This document shows positions 1 to 9,533 of a stretch of DNA of 64,000 bases, piece after piece; positions within the stretch are counted from its first letter, which is position 1, and every line of letters begins with the position of its first letter. A model generated the notes under the pieces. It had not been told where the DNA came from and ran no database searches. It worked only from the letters and a program-made list of their open reading frames with translations. This stretch comes from Thiobaca trueperi (GTDB taxonomy: Bacteria > Pseudomonadota > Gammaproteobacteria > Chromatiales > Chromatiaceae). The stretch is from contig NZ_SMAO01000006.1 of NCBI RefSeq assembly GCF_004342175.1, positions 1 to 64,000 on the forward strand, read 5' to 3'. The position numbers and the translations under genes were made by a program.

Positions 1-184
1 GGCCGCCACGGCTGAGGAAATGAGCGGTCAGGCCGGGCAGCTTCAGCAGATGATGAGTTTCTTCAAGACCGGTGGCGAATCGGCCCGGCGGCAGGCACGC
101 CCCGACAGCAAGACCATCTCCACATCCGGCGTCAAGGCATTGACCGCCAGTCCGTCGCTGACGCCTGAATTCATCCGTTTCTGA
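1..184 (+). CDS. Methyl-accepting chemotaxis protein, C-terminal end only
   Basis: The reading frame is open from base 2 and stops at 182-184, so only the last 60 residues of a chemoreceptor are visible. The first residues ([19 protein letters not shown]) are nearly identical to the end of the signalling helix of the complete receptor at 1102-3297. After the helix comes a flexible tail of about 40 residues ending in EFIRF. That fits the x-F-x-x-F type of C-terminal pentapeptide that docks CheR and CheB in other bacteria. It sits directly upstream of a cheW, the same order as the second receptor and cheW, which suggests a tandem duplication. Confidence 0.9.
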   Translation, partial: AATAEEMSGQAGQLQQMMSFFKTGGESARRQARPDSKTISTSGVKALTASPSLTPEFIRF

Positions 185-205
185 GGTTTCTGTCGAGAGG
201 CGATC

Positions 206-751
206 ATGGCAACCAACCCATCCGACACAACGCCCTCTGCCGTGACCACAACGGTCGATGAGGGAACGAGCCAGTATCTGACCTTCAGCGTGGCAGGTCA
301 GGTGTTCGGGATCGGCATCCTGGCGATCAAGGAGATCATTCAGCACGGCGCCGTCTCCCATGTCCCCATGATGCCCGACTTCATTCGCGGCGTGATCAAC
401 CTGCGCGGGGCCGTGGTGCCGGTCGTCGATCTCGCGGCCCGCTTCCATGGCCGTCAGGCTGAGGCTGGCCGCCGCAGTTGCATCGTCATCGTTGAAATGT
501 GCGAGGACGGCAGCATTCAGGACGTGGGCATCCTGGTCGACAGCGTGTCCGCCGTGCTGGAAATCACGCCAGAGGAGATTGAGCCGCCGCCGGCCTTCGG
601 CGCCGGGATCAAGAGCGATTTCATCCGTGGCATGGGTAAGGTGAACGGACGTTTCGTGATTCTGCTTGATGTCGTGCGCGTCCTCGGCACCGAGGGGCTC
701 ATCGATCTGGCGACACCGCTTGCCGCCAGTCCGGCCAGGGCGACGACATGA
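206..751 (+). CDS. cheW: Chemotaxis coupling protein CheW (first copy)
   Basis: CheW is the cytoplasmic adaptor linking chemoreceptors to the histidine kinase CheA. The 181-residue protein has a poorly conserved N-terminal arm (about residues 1-22) and then a complete CheW fold: QYLTFSVAGQVFGIGILAIK, VPMMPDFIRGVINLRGAVVP, and a C-terminal VNGRFVILLD strand. The start is supported by GAGAGG five bases upstream of the ATG. It lies 21 bp after the partial receptor and is very similar to the second CheW at 3310-3879 through the core, while the two ends differ. No cheA lies in the window; it may lie to the left. Confidence 0.95.
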   Translation: MATNPSDTTPSAVTTTVDEGTSQYLTFSVAGQVFGIGILAIKEIIQHGAVSHVPMMPDFIRGVINLRGAVVPVVDLAARFHGRQAEAGRRSCIVIVEMCEDGSIQDVGILVDSVSAVLEITPEEIEPPPAFGAGIKSDFIRGMGKVNGRFVILLDVVRVLGTEGLIDLATPLAASPARATT

Positions 752-897
752 TTTCAGGCGATTTCCAGGAAATCGCCTTGACGGTCCATTTGCAACAGTG
801 CGTGGACAATGGATCAATGAGGGTGGGCCAGTCGTGAACAGGAGGTCTTTTCGACGGTAGCGGGCATATCAGACCTGGATTCGCCGAGTATCCGCAC

Positions 898-1089
898 GAA
901 AGCGTGTCCAGAGTAAGAGGCTGTGTTGAGAGTGCATTCGGCGTTTGGTTCATTCATGACCCCTGGCGGGGACGCGGTTTAAATATTTATATTTTCAAAA
1001 CCTTAAACCGCGCCCGCTCCGATGATCGTCGATGCCGCCAGGATCAATCCAATCTAAAAATATCGCATACCGTGTTGGGCGCGGTTTAA
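898..1089. repeat. Family A twin repeat between cheW and the MCP gene
   Basis: The 350-bp gap 752-1101 holds no gene. Its right part is a twin family A element: a degraded left module (about 898-981, ending GACGCGGTTTAA), an AT-rich spacer (982-1002) and a second module (1003-1089) bounded by TTAAACCGCG and CGCGGTTTAA. The ribosome binding site of the next gene (AGGAG) starts right after the last TTAA. The remainder (752-897) shows nothing I recognise. Confidence 0.8.
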
Positions 1090-1101
1090 CAGGAGATTCC
1101 G

Positions 1102-3297
1102 ATGAAAGTCACCCTTTCCAGCAAAATGACCGTCGCCCGCAAAATGGGCCTCCTCGTCGGTGCCGCACTGCTCGGTATCGGTCTGCTCGCCTTCTTCAAC
1201 CACCAGCAGATGGGCAAGGTCTTCGAGGCCGCCAACTACAGTACCGTCAATTCAGTGCCCAGTCTGGTTGCGCTCGATGATCTGCGCGCGCATTTCTCGA
1301 CGCTGCGGATCCGCGTCCTGCGTCACATCATCAATACCGACCCGGCCAAAATGGAAGCGGTCGAACAGACCATCGCCGAGAGCCGGGCCAAGACCGAGGA
1401 GGCGATACGGGCCTACGAGGCCATGATCTCGGACGAGGCCGACGGCGCTCTGCTTCGCCAGGATCAGGAGCTGTTCGCCAAATATCTCGCTTCACTTGAA
1501 CCCCTGTTGGTCCAGTCGCGCGCCAACAACACCGAGAGGGCGCTCGAACTGATGGAGGAAAACAGCCGTATTGCCAGAGATCTCGGCGCTAAACTCGACG
1601 AGCATTTCGCCTACAACGTCGATCTGGCCAATAAGGCCGCCGATCTGGCGCTCAAGACCCGCCGCGACGCCGCCAACCTGGCGCTGATCATTCTCGCCCT
1701 GACCCTGGTCACAGTTACCTTCATCGGCGTCGCCATCACCCGCAACCTGCTCCAACAACTGGGCGGTGAGCCCGATTTTGCCGCCGAGGTCGCCAACAAG
1801 ATCGCGGTTGGCGATCTCAGTTCGCGGATCGACCTCAAGTCCGGCGACAGCAGCAGTCTGATGGCGGCGATGAAGACGATGTCGGCGACCATCCAGCAGA
1901 TCATCAAGGAGATGAGCCACATGTCCGCCGAGCACGACAGAGGCGACATCGACGTGCGGATCAACGAAGAACGATTCAAAGGCGACTTCCAGGTCATGGC
2001 GGCGGGCGTCAACGGCATGGTCTTCGGCCATATCGCGGTGAAGAAAAAGGCCATGGCCTGCATCAAGGAATTCGGCGAGGGCAATATGGATGCCGAGCTG
2101 GAACCGTTCCCCGGCAAGAAAGCCTTCATCAACGAGACCATCGAACAGGTGCGCGGCAACATCAAGGCGCTCATCGCCGATACCCGGACCCTGTCCGATG
2201 GCGCGCTCAAGGGTCAGCTCGATATCCGCGCCGACGCCAGCCGGCATCGGGGCGATTTCCGGCTGATCATCGAGGGGATCAACGGCATGCTGGACGCCGT
2301 GGTCAGCCCGCTCAACGAGGTGATACGAATTCTGACGCTGATGGAAGACGGACAGTTGTCGGAGACGATCAAGACGAGCTATCAGGGACAACTGGAGGAA
2401 CTGCGCAACACACTCAACAACACGGTCGAGAAGCTGGCGCAGACCATGCGCGATGTGCGCGCCACCGCCAACGACCTGACCTCAGCCGCCGATCAGGTCA
2501 GCATGACCGCTCAGACGCTCTCGCAGGGGGCGACCGAGCAGGCCGCCAGCGTGGAAGAAACCTCCGCCTCCATGGAACAGATGTCCGCCTCGGTCGCGCA
2601 GAACACCGAGAATGCCTCCGTCACCGACGGCATGGCAGCCAAGGCCGCCAAAGAGGCCGCCGAGGGCGGCGTGGCGGTGCGCGAGACGGTCACGGCGATG
2701 AAACAGATCGCGCAGAAGATCGGCATCATCGACGACATCGCCTATCAGACCAACCTGCTGGCGCTCAACGCCGCCATCGAGGCCGCCCGCGCCGGTGAAC
2801 ACGGCAAGGGCTTCGCGGTGGTCGCCGCCGAGGTCCGCAAGCTGGCCGAGCGCAGTCAGGTCGCGGCACAGGAGATCGGCGAGGTCGCCGGTTCCAGCGT
2901 CGAACTGGCTGAGAAGGCGGGGCGTCTGCTCGACGCCATCGTGCCCGCCATCGCCAAAACCTCCGATCTGGTGCAGGAGATCGCCGCCGCCTCCAGCGAG
3001 CAGTCGACCGGCGTGAACCAGATCAACAGCGCCATGGATCAGCTCAACCAGACCACTCAGCAGAATGCGTCCGCATCGGAAGAGCTGGCCGCCACGGCTG
3101 AGGAAATGAGCGGTCAGGCCGAGCAGCTCCAGCAGATGATGAGTTTCTTCAAGATTGGAGGCGCATCGGCCCCGGCACGTCTCGCCGCCTCACCGGCCCG
3201 TCCACCCATTGGCAACGCCAGGATCCTGGTCAGCCCGACCGGCAGGAAGCCGTCCGTTGGCCGGCCGCTTCCCGATTCCGAATTCGTGAGCTTTTGA
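1102..3297 (+). CDS. Methyl-accepting chemotaxis protein
   Basis: This is a membrane chemoreceptor of 731 residues. A first membrane segment (about 14-32) is followed by a periplasmic four-helix-type sensor region (about 33-190), a second membrane segment (about 192-213) and a long series of HAMP-like segments (about 213-460). The coiled-coil signalling domain has its conserved hairpin tip [20 protein letters not shown] near residues 543-562. A tail of about 40 residues after MMSFFK ends in EFVSF, which fits a CheR/CheB docking pentapeptide. The start has AGGAG seven bases upstream. It is followed 12 bp later by the second cheW. The ligand cannot be read from sequence. Confidence 0.95.
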   Translation: MKVTLSSKMTVARKMGLLVGAALLGIGLLAFFNHQQMGKVFEAANYSTVNSVPSLVALDDLRAHFSTLRIRVLRHIINTDPAKMEAVEQTIAESRAKTEEAIRAYEAMISDEADGALLRQDQELFAKYLASLEPLLVQSRANNTERALELMEENSRIARDLGAKLDEHFAYNVDLANKAADLALKTRRDAANLALIILALTLVTVTFIGVAITRNLLQQLGGEPDFAAEVANKIAVGDLSSRIDLKSGDSSSLMAAMKTMSATIQQIIKEMSHMSAEHDRGDIDVRINEERFKGDFQVMAAGVNGMVFGHIAVKKKAMACIKEFGEGNMDAELEPFPGKKAFINETIEQVRGNIKALIADTRTLSDGALKGQLDIRADASRHRGDFRLIIEGINGMLDAVVSPLNEVIRILTLMEDGQLSETIKTSYQGQLEELRNTLNNTVEKLAQTMRDVRATANDLTSAADQVSMTAQTLSQGATEQAASVEETSASMEQMSASVAQNTENASVTDGMAAKAAKEAAEGGVAVRETVTAMKQIAQKIGIIDDIAYQTNLLALNAAIEAARAGEHGKGFAVVAAEVRKLAERSQVAAQEIGEVAGSSVELAEKAGRLLDAIVPAIAKTSDLVQEIAAASSEQSTGVNQINSAMDQLNQTTQQNASASEELAATAEEMSGQAEQLQQMMSFFKIGGASAPARLAASPARPPIGNARILVSPTGRKPSVGRPLPDSEFVSF

Positions 3298-3309
3298 GAG
3301 GAAACGGCC

Positions 3310-3879
3310 ATGGGACAGATCCGACAATCCGATGCCGGCGCCGCCGGATTCGGACAGGGGAAGGATGCCGACGCCAATCAGTACCTGACCTTCACCGTGT
3401 CCGGCCAGATGTACGGAATCGGCATCCTGGCGATCAAGGAGATCATCCAGTACGGCGCGGTATCCGGCGTACCGATGATGCCCGACTTCATCCGTGGGGT
3501 GATCAATCTGCGCGGCGCAGTGGTGCCGGTCGTCGATCTCGCGGCCCGCTTCCATGGCCGGCTGGCCGAGGTGGGCCGGCGCAGTTGCATCATCATCGTT
3601 GAGATCGGCGAACAGGCCGCCATCCAGGACGTGGGCATCCTGGTTGACAGCGTGTCCGCCGTGCTGGAGATCGACGCCGACGAGATCGAGCCCGCGCCGG
3701 CCTTCGGTGCCGGGGTCAGGACCGATTTCATCCGTGGCATGGGCAAGGTCAACGGCGGCTTCGTGATTCTGATCGATGTCGCGCGCGTCCTCGGCACCGA
3801 CGGACTCATGCTTCTGGCCGACCCAGCCGAGACACTGGCAAAGGCGGTGGCGCTGTCTGCACCGGATCCTTCTGAATAG
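3310..3879 (+). CDS. cheW: Chemotaxis coupling protein CheW (second copy)
   Basis: This 189-residue CheW adaptor carries the same core as the first copy (QYLTFTVSGQMYGIGILAIK, PDFIRGVINLRGAVVPVVDL, GFVILIDVARVLG). GAGAGGAAAC lies just upstream of the ATG. The gene follows the complete receptor and precedes cheR, so receptor, adaptor and adaptation enzymes form one transcription unit. The near-identical core next to divergent termini suggests duplication of a receptor-cheW pair followed by local change or gene conversion. Confidence 0.95.
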   Translation: MGQIRQSDAGAAGFGQGKDADANQYLTFTVSGQMYGIGILAIKEIIQYGAVSGVPMMPDFIRGVINLRGAVVPVVDLAARFHGRLAEVGRRSCIIIVEIGEQAAIQDVGILVDSVSAVLEIDADEIEPAPAFGAGVRTDFIRGMGKVNGGFVILIDVARVLGTDGLMLLADPAETLAKAVALSAPDPSE

Positions 3880-3920
3880 AGAAGATGGCAGGGCGCGTCC
3901 CTGCCAGGAGTCAAGAGGCG

Positions 3921-4721
3921 ATGCGAGAGACGACCTTGAGCGATCAGGAATTCGCTCATTTCCAGCGATTCATCCACGGCATCGCGGGAATCAATCTGGC
4001 GCCGATCAAGAAGTCCCTGGTGGCCGGGCGGCTGGCGAAACGCCTCAGGCACCACGGGCTCTCCAGCTTCGGCGATTATTATCGCCTGCTCTCCAGTGAG
4101 CAGGAGGAACGCCAGATCGCCGTGGATCTGCTGACCACGAATGAAACCCACTTTTTTCGCGAACCGCGACATTTCGAGCTGTTGCGCAACCACATCCTGC
4201 CCTTCCACCCCCGGAGTCGCCCGTTCAGGGTCTGGAGCGCCGCCTGTTCCAGCGGCGAAGAGGTCTATACCCTGGCCATGGTGCTGGCGGACACCCTGAG
4301 GGAGGCGCCCTGGGAGGTGCAGGGTTCAGACATCAGCACCCGCATGCTGGCGCAGGCCGAGTCTGCCCTCTACCCCATGGAGCGGGCGGCGGAGCTGTCC
4401 GAAGACCTGTTGCGGCGTTTCTGTCTGAAGGGCATCGGCAGTCAGGAGGGACGTTTTCTCATCTCGCCCCAGCTCCGCGCCAGGGTCCAGTTCGCCTACA
4501 TCAACCTCACCGCACCCCTGCCATCGACCGGGATATTCGACGCCATCTTTCTGCGCAATGTCATGATCTATTTCCAGCCCGAGACCAAGCGTCAGGTGGT
4601 GGAGCGGCTGCTCAGCCGACTGCGTCCCGGCGGCTGGCTGTTCGTCGGCCATTCGGAGAGTCTCAATGGGCTGGCGGACGGCGTCGAAGGCGTTGCCCCT
4701 GCCGTCTACAAAAAAATCTGA
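3921..4721 (+). CDS. cheR: Chemotaxis protein methyltransferase CheR
   Basis: CheR methylates glutamates of chemoreceptors using S-adenosylmethionine, for adaptation. An N-terminal helical domain (LSDQEFAHFQRFIHGIAGIN) is followed by the SAM-binding region VWSAACSSGEEVYTLAM and the motif FDAIFLRNVMIYF. A loop GIGSQEG matches the glycine pattern of the beta-subdomain that binds receptor pentapeptides in enteric CheR (GxGxxxG), in line with the EFVSF and EFIRF receptor tails. I prefer the ATG at 3921 because homologues start near this point and AGGAG lies ten bases upstream; an in-frame ATG at 3885 would add 12 residues. Length is 266 residues. Confidence 0.93.
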   Translation: MRETTLSDQEFAHFQRFIHGIAGINLAPIKKSLVAGRLAKRLRHHGLSSFGDYYRLLSSEQEERQIAVDLLTTNETHFFREPRHFELLRNHILPFHPRSRPFRVWSAACSSGEEVYTLAMVLADTLREAPWEVQGSDISTRMLAQAESALYPMERAAELSEDLLRRFCLKGIGSQEGRFLISPQLRARVQFAYINLTAPLPSTGIFDAIFLRNVMIYFQPETKRQVVERLLSRLRPGGWLFVGHSESLNGLADGVEGVAPAVYKKI

Positions 4722-4734
4722 CCGGACACTGACC

Positions 4735-5244
4735 ATGCAAGATATCTATGTACATCCCTGCGAGATCTGGTTCGGCGGCGGCCCGACCCGTCTGCGCACC
4801 ACCCTCGGCTCCTGTGTCGCCATCACCCTCTGGCACCCGACCCTGAAAATCGGCGGTCTGTGTCACTTCATGATCTCCCGCTCGCCGGTTGCCAGACGTG
4901 CGGGTCGCGAAGGCTGTTACGCGGACTCGGCCATGGTCCTGCTGCAACAGAAGATCGCGGCGACCGGCCATCGGCCCGAGGAATTCGAGGCCAAACTCTT
5001 CGGTGGCGGAATGATGTTCGCCTGTCCGGACACGCCCAAGCAGTGTCTTTCGCATCGGGTCCAGATATTCAACATCGCCGCTGGCCGCGCATTGGCACAG
5101 CAGTACGGACATCCGCTGGTCGCAGAGCACCTGGGCGGACGGGGTCATCGGCAGCTCATCTTCGACATCGAGAGCGGGCTGGCCTGGCTCAAACATACAC
5201 CTACCAGTTGCGACGGTTGCGCTCTGAAGGAGCAAGCCGCATGA
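4735..5244 (+). CDS. cheD: Chemoreceptor glutamine deamidase CheD
   Basis: CheD deamidates receptor glutamines to glutamates, creating methylation sites. The 169-residue protein shows the catalytic cysteine in [12 protein letters not shown] and the histidine in GGLCHFM, followed by the conserved [11 protein letters not shown]. An upstream in-frame ATG at 4666 lies inside cheR. The start at 4735, 13 bp after the cheR stop, gives the family's normal N-terminus (IYVHPCEIW). It overlaps cheB by four bases (ATGA), indicating translational coupling. Confidence 0.93.
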   Translation: MQDIYVHPCEIWFGGGPTRLRTTLGSCVAITLWHPTLKIGGLCHFMISRSPVARRAGREGCYADSAMVLLQQKIAATGHRPEEFEAKLFGGGMMFACPDTPKQCLSHRVQIFNIAAGRALAQQYGHPLVAEHLGGRGHRQLIFDIESGLAWLKHTPTSCDGCALKEQAA

Positions 5245-6314
5245 CCGAGCGGGTGAAGGTCATGATCGTGGACGATTCCGCCACCGTCCGGCAGGTACTT
5301 TCCACCCTGCTGTCGGCGGAACCGGATCTGGAGGTCATCGGCACCGCTGCCGACCCGCTGTTTGCCCTGGAGAAAATGAATCGCAACTGGCCGGATGTCA
5401 TCGTGCTGGACGTGGAGATGCCGCGCATGGATGGCATCACCTTCATGAAAAAGCTGATGGCCGAGCACCCGACGCCAGTGGTGATCTGCTCCTCACTGAC
5501 CGAAAAGGGCGCCCAGACCACGATCCAGGCGCTGGCGGCCGGTGCCATGGACGTGATCACCAAACCGCATGTGGGACTGAGAGACTTTCTGACGACCGCC
5601 GCCAAGGAGGTGGCAGGTGCGGTGCGGGCGGCCGCCAAGGCCAAGATGAAACGGCTGACGCCGATGCCGGTCGTGCAACCCAAATATTCCGCCGATGCCG
5701 TGCTCTCCGCCGTCCCGGATCAGGCCATGCACCAGACGACGGAGAAGATCGTCGCCATCGGCACCTCGACCGGCGGCACGCAGGCGCTGGAAATTCTGCT
5801 GACCTGCCTCCCGCGCACCGCACCCGGTCTGGTCGTGGTCCAGCACATGCCCGAGCGGTTCACCACGGCCTTTGCCCAACGTCTCGACGGTCTCTGCGAG
5901 ATCGAGGTGCGCGAGGCGGCGCAGGGTGATCGGGTGATCCAGGGACGCGCACTGATTGCCCCAGGCGGACATCATCTGGCGCTCAGACGCAATGGCGCTC
6001 AATATCAGGTCAATGTGCTGGACGGCCCCCCGGTGAGCCGTCACCGTCCATCGGTCGATGTCCTCTTTCGCTCCGCCGCACGGAGCGCCGGACGCAACGC
6101 CATGGGGATCATCATGACCGGCATGGGCGACGATGGCGCACGCGGACTCAAGGAGATGCACGATGCGGGGGCCGCATCGATCGCTCAGGACGAGGCCACC
6201 TGCGTGGTCTACGGCATGCCCAAGGAGGCGGTGAAGCTCGGTGCCGTGGAACGGTCATTGCCATTGCATGAAATCGCCGGAGCCATCCTGGCATTCGGGA
6301 ACGGTCGGCACTAA
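5241..6314 (+). CDS. cheB: Chemotaxis response regulator protein-glutamate methylesterase CheB
   Basis: CheB removes receptor methyl groups when phosphorylated by CheA. The receiver domain (about 1-120) has acidic residues D11-D12 and phospho-acceptor D57 in [13 protein letters not shown]. The C-terminal esterase domain has the catalytic serine in [10 protein letters not shown], histidine in VVQHMPERF and aspartate in [10 protein letters not shown]. The total of 357 residues is normal. The start overlaps the cheD stop (ATGA). The TAA stop is part of a family A repeat (CTAAACCGC). Confidence 0.96.
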   Translation: MTERVKVMIVDDSATVRQVLSTLLSAEPDLEVIGTAADPLFALEKMNRNWPDVIVLDVEMPRMDGITFMKKLMAEHPTPVVICSSLTEKGAQTTIQALAAGAMDVITKPHVGLRDFLTTAAKEVAGAVRAAAKAKMKRLTPMPVVQPKYSADAVLSAVPDQAMHQTTEKIVAIGTSTGGTQALEILLTCLPRTAPGLVVVQHMPERFTTAFAQRLDGLCEIEVREAAQGDRVIQGRALIAPGGHHLALRRNGAQYQVNVLDGPPVSRHRPSVDVLFRSAARSAGRNAMGIIMTGMGDDGARGLKEMHDAGAASIAQDEATCVVYGMPKEAVKLGAVERSLPLHEIAGAILAFGNGRH

Positions 6315-6396
6315 ACCGCTTCTCTACTGAGGTTGGTGACATCCCCAGAGTTAAACACAGGCTGAAATAACGTATATTGCACTGGACGCGGTTTAG
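6311..6396. repeat. Family A single module after cheB
   Basis: A single module of about 86 bp runs from CTAAACCGCT (which contains the cheB stop codon) to GACGCGGTTTAG. Its interior (GACATCCCCAGAG, GCTGAAATAACG, CACTGGACGCGG) resembles the reverse complement of the module at 44099-44185 and the right halves of the twin elements at 10916 and 56617. It ends 18 bp before the next ATG and so lies in the 5' leader of the PAS-GGDEF-EAL gene. Confidence 0.75.
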
Positions 6397-6414
6397 TGAT
6401 CGAGACGATCTGTT

Positions 6415-8154
6415 ATGTATCAGAGCACGCGGAGCCTCAATCCATTCCTCTTATCCAACGGAGCGGATCTGCCGTCGGATCTGATCGAGCAGGCTCCAGA
6501 GGGCGTTCTCGTCATGGATCCGGCAGGATCCATCCTCTACGCCAACCGACACTTCAGCCTCATGACGGGCTATCCGGGCGAGACGCTGGTTTCGCACCGG
6601 CTCGGCGACCTGATCCCGGATGAGCCGTCCCGAGAGAGTTTGAGCCGCCTGTTCGCCTCCCTCGTCGATGATGTCTGTGCGGAAACGCATCAGGTTTTGT
6701 TGAGTGCTCTAGAGTGTCGCGATGGCGCGGAGATTACGGTCGAGATCAAACTGAGCCGGCTTGGCGCCGGCAAGCCGCCTTTCGTCATGGCCTTCGTTCA
6801 GGACGTGACCGAGCAGAAACGACAGCAATACCTGCTGTACGTCCTGGCGAGGCACGACGATCTGACCGGATTGCCCAACCGCATGCAGTTGTCCGAACTC
6901 CTGGCGACCCGATTCCCGGTATCCGCTCAGGGCGCTTTGCTGCTGCTTGATCTGGACCATTTCAGGCAGGTCAATGAAAGTCTGGGACACGAATTCGGCG
7001 ATCTGCTCCTGGTTGCCGTCTGTGCCCGTCTGGTCGAATGCCTTCCGGCCGATAGCGTGCTGGTGCGCTTCAGCGGCGATGTGCTGGTCGTTCTGCTCGG
7101 AGACGCAGATCGGACGCGCGTCATCGACGTTGCGGAAAGCGTCCTTGCGGCCATGAAGAAACCGATCCTCATCAACGACTGGAAATATCGCCAGAGTCTG
7201 AGTCTGGGCATTGCCCTGATACCCGCCGATGGCCAGGATGTGAGTCAGTTGGTCAAAAAAGCCGATCTGGCTCTGGGATGGGCGAAGGCGGCTGGCGGTG
7301 CCACCTATTCCTTCTACGATGGCCCCGTGGCGCAGCGCGTGCAGCGCCGGCACAGACTGAATGTTCTGCTGCGTCAGGCACTGGAAAGAGGAGAATTCCA
7401 TCTTCATTATCAGCCGCGCCTGGACATCAGGACGGGCCATGTGACCGGCTGGGAGGCGCTGCTGCGCTGGAATCAGCCGACGGAAGGGAACATCAGCCCG
7501 GCAGAGTTCATTCCCGTTGCGGAAGAGTCCGGTCTCATCCTGGAGATCGGCGACTGGGTGCTGCGGCAGGCCGTGGCCCAGCAGGCAAGCTGGATCGGTC
7601 AGGGATTATGCCCCGGCACCATGGCGGTCAATCTGTCTCCACGTCAATTCCGCATGCCGAATCTATCCCGGCAGATCGCGGAAATCCTGGCGCTGCATGC
7701 CGTCGAGCCCGAGTCGCTCGAACTTGAGATCACCGAAACGGCCTTGATGGAGGACGTGTCGTCAGCGCGCGAGATTTTGTCTGAAATCAGTCGCATGGGT
7801 GTGAAACTGGCAATCGACGATTTCGGAACCGGCCATTCATCGCTGAATTATCTGCGCGATTTTCCCTTTGACCGCCTGAAAATCGACCGCTCATTCGTCA
7901 TCTGTCTGGGGCATGACAGCCAGCAGGAGGCCATTGCGCAGGCCATCATCGTCCTGGCGCATGCGCTCAATCTGTCGGTCGTCGCCGAAGGTGTCGAAAC
8001 CGAGTCACAGCTCCAATATCTCGGCGCGAATCAATGCGATGAGATCCAGGGCTTTCTGTTCAGCCGCCCGCTGCCGCCCGCCGAGTGCGAGCGTCTTCTG
8101 CGCGACAGACAGGATATCGCGACCATGCCTCACACCCGGGCAAGCTGCCGATAG
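6415..8154 (+). CDS. PAS-GGDEF-EAL protein, probable c-di-GMP phosphodiesterase
   Basis: This 579-residue signalling protein controls cyclic di-GMP. An N-terminal PAS domain (about 20-140) is followed by a GGDEF-type domain whose signature is degenerate (FSGDVLVVL in place of GGDEF), so cyclase activity is unlikely. The EAL domain (about 320-570) looks intact: WEALLRW, MAVNLSPRQF, LELEITETALM, LAIDDFGTGHSSL, LKIDRSFV and VVAEGVET hold the expected metal and catalytic residues. It follows the che cluster but is separated from cheB by a repeat. Its last 25 bases overlap the convergent glycosyltransferase gene. Confidence 0.9.
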   Translation: MYQSTRSLNPFLLSNGADLPSDLIEQAPEGVLVMDPAGSILYANRHFSLMTGYPGETLVSHRLGDLIPDEPSRESLSRLFASLVDDVCAETHQVLLSALECRDGAEITVEIKLSRLGAGKPPFVMAFVQDVTEQKRQQYLLYVLARHDDLTGLPNRMQLSELLATRFPVSAQGALLLLDLDHFRQVNESLGHEFGDLLLVAVCARLVECLPADSVLVRFSGDVLVVLLGDADRTRVIDVAESVLAAMKKPILINDWKYRQSLSLGIALIPADGQDVSQLVKKADLALGWAKAAGGATYSFYDGPVAQRVQRRHRLNVLLRQALERGEFHLHYQPRLDIRTGHVTGWEALLRWNQPTEGNISPAEFIPVAEESGLILEIGDWVLRQAVAQQASWIGQGLCPGTMAVNLSPRQFRMPNLSRQIAEILALHAVEPESLELEITETALMEDVSSAREILSEISRMGVKLAIDDFGTGHSSLNYLRDFPFDRLKIDRSFVICLGHDSQQEAIAQAIIVLAHALNLSVVAEGVETESQLQYLGANQCDEIQGFLFSRPLPPAECERLLRDRQDIATMPHTRASCR

Positions 8155-9209
8155 AGTTCGAGATACTGGTCCATGATCGTCGTCGCGCTGAAATCCTGCG
8201 CGACTCTCTCGGCGCCCCGTGCGACCAGGGCCTTCATCAAGGACTCATCGCTCAACAGGTGAGCGATCCCCTGCGCCAGCGCCCTGTCATCTTCACAGGG
8301 CACGCACCAGGCATCCTCGCCGTGACGGGCGATCTCGCGTGCGCCGCGAAAGCGGGTCGTGACCAGCGGTCTGCCCCAGGACCAGGCTTCGAGGATGACG
8401 TTGCCGAGGGTCTCGGCGTCCAGTGAAGGAAAGACAACCAGATCGGCCATCTGAAAATAGGGAGCCGGATCGATCTGCCAGCCGGCCCAGACGATACGTC
8501 GCTCCTGATCGCTCTGCCGCGCCTGTTGTCGCAGCCTCTCGGCCAATGGACCATCGCCGGCCATGACGAGACGCAATGGGCGACCGGCGATGGTCTCGGG
8601 CAACCGGCTCAGGGCATCGATCAGGTGGGAGAGACCTTTCACCGGCACAAACCGCCCGAGCGTCATGAGAACCCAGGCATCGTCCGGGATACCATGCAAG
8701 GCGCGCCGCGCGGCGACTGCCTCAGACGCAACCGGACGCGCCGGCTCGGCGAAGTTGTAGATATGATGGACACGCTCCGCCGACAGCCCTTGCCGGATCA
8801 TCCAGTCGCACAGTCCTTTGGTATTGCCGATCCAGCCGTGGGCATGACGGTAAGGGCCAGGTTCGTAATAACCGCCGAGCCGGGCCAGATGGATCGCGCC
8901 GCTGCGTTCAGGCAGATGCGTCAGACGGGTGGCGCGCCCCATATAGGTCTGGACGATGGCCGGACGCAGGCGCCGGATCAGACGTGCGACGGCCAGCCGC
9001 GAAAAGGGATCCCAGGTGGTGCGAAACGGCAGACGATGGACCGGCAGCGAGCCGAGATCCAGTCCATCGAGCCCGCTGGCGCGCCGGATCGCCAGCTCGG
9101 CGGGCGCTCCCTGCGCGGCCAGCGCCCGGCTGAAGCGGATGAACCAGCGTTCGGCGCCGCCCAGCTCGCGGCTGGCGATGATCTGGAGGCTGAGTGGGTT
9201 ACGGATCAC
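8130..9209 (-). CDS. Family 4 glycosyltransferase
   Basis: This is a predicted cytoplasmic GT-B glycosyltransferase of 359 residues that would move a sugar from a nucleotide donor to a glycan or lipid; the acceptor is unknown. The N-terminal half begins LQIIASRELGGAERWFIRFS, typical of GT4. The C-terminal half has LGRFVPVKGLSHLIDAL and the E-x7-E motif (ETLGNVILEAWSWGRPLV). The start is a GTG at 9209 without a strong ribosome binding site, so it is uncertain. No other polysaccharide genes are adjacent. Confidence 0.85.
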   Translation of the reverse strand: MIRNPLSLQIIASRELGGAERWFIRFSRALAAQGAPAELAIRRASGLDGLDLGSLPVHRLPFRTTWDPFSRLAVARLIRRLRPAIVQTYMGRATRLTHLPERSGAIHLARLGGYYEPGPYRHAHGWIGNTKGLCDWMIRQGLSAERVHHIYNFAEPARPVASEAVAARRALHGIPDDAWVLMTLGRFVPVKGLSHLIDALSRLPETIAGRPLRLVMAGDGPLAERLRQQARQSDQERRIVWAGWQIDPAPYFQMADLVVFPSLDAETLGNVILEAWSWGRPLVTTRFRGAREIARHGEDAWCVPCEDDRALAQGIAHLLSDESLMKALVARGAERVAQDFSATTIMDQYLELYRQLARV

Positions 9210-9533
9210 AACCCAGTCATCAAGTTGAGCCGACTCAGCGGACGGCAGCGACAGTCATTGCTCCTGTTGGTATCAGGTTCCGTGAGAGTGGTGCGGACGT
9301 TGTGGTGCACGCTCAGATTCATGGTCAGGCATCCCGTCAGGTCGGTGAAGGCATCGTCGGCGGTGGGCTGGCGCGTCGTCAGTTCAGCGCGCCGCGTTCA
9401 CCGTGTCTCACGGGCCAAGAATAGCGCATGGATGCGGCCTATTACACAAGCACACGGGCCTTGACAGGGGCGGGCATCCCCCTGATTGTGGCATTACCAA
9501 TGTTGAATCCTGTCTGTTTCACGTTTTGGCGGC
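9210..9533. other. Divergent intergenic region between the glycosyltransferase and menE
   Basis: These 324 bp contain no convincing gene, RNA or repeat. They must hold the promoters of two divergent genes. A weak candidate for menE is TTGACA at 9461-9466, 17 bases, then GATTGT at 9484-9489. The -10 match is poor. Confidence 0.5.

Noticed and set aside
1492-2391. Long minus-strand open frame inside the MCP gene
   Set aside because: High G+C content leaves long antisense frames open. The plus-strand MCP has clear domains and the antisense product none. The same applies to long antisense frames under relA, iorA, pfp and others.
4860-5240. N-terminal extension of CheB of 127 residues
   Set aside because: It lies within cheD in another frame; the receiver domain begins at 5241 with an ATGA overlap.
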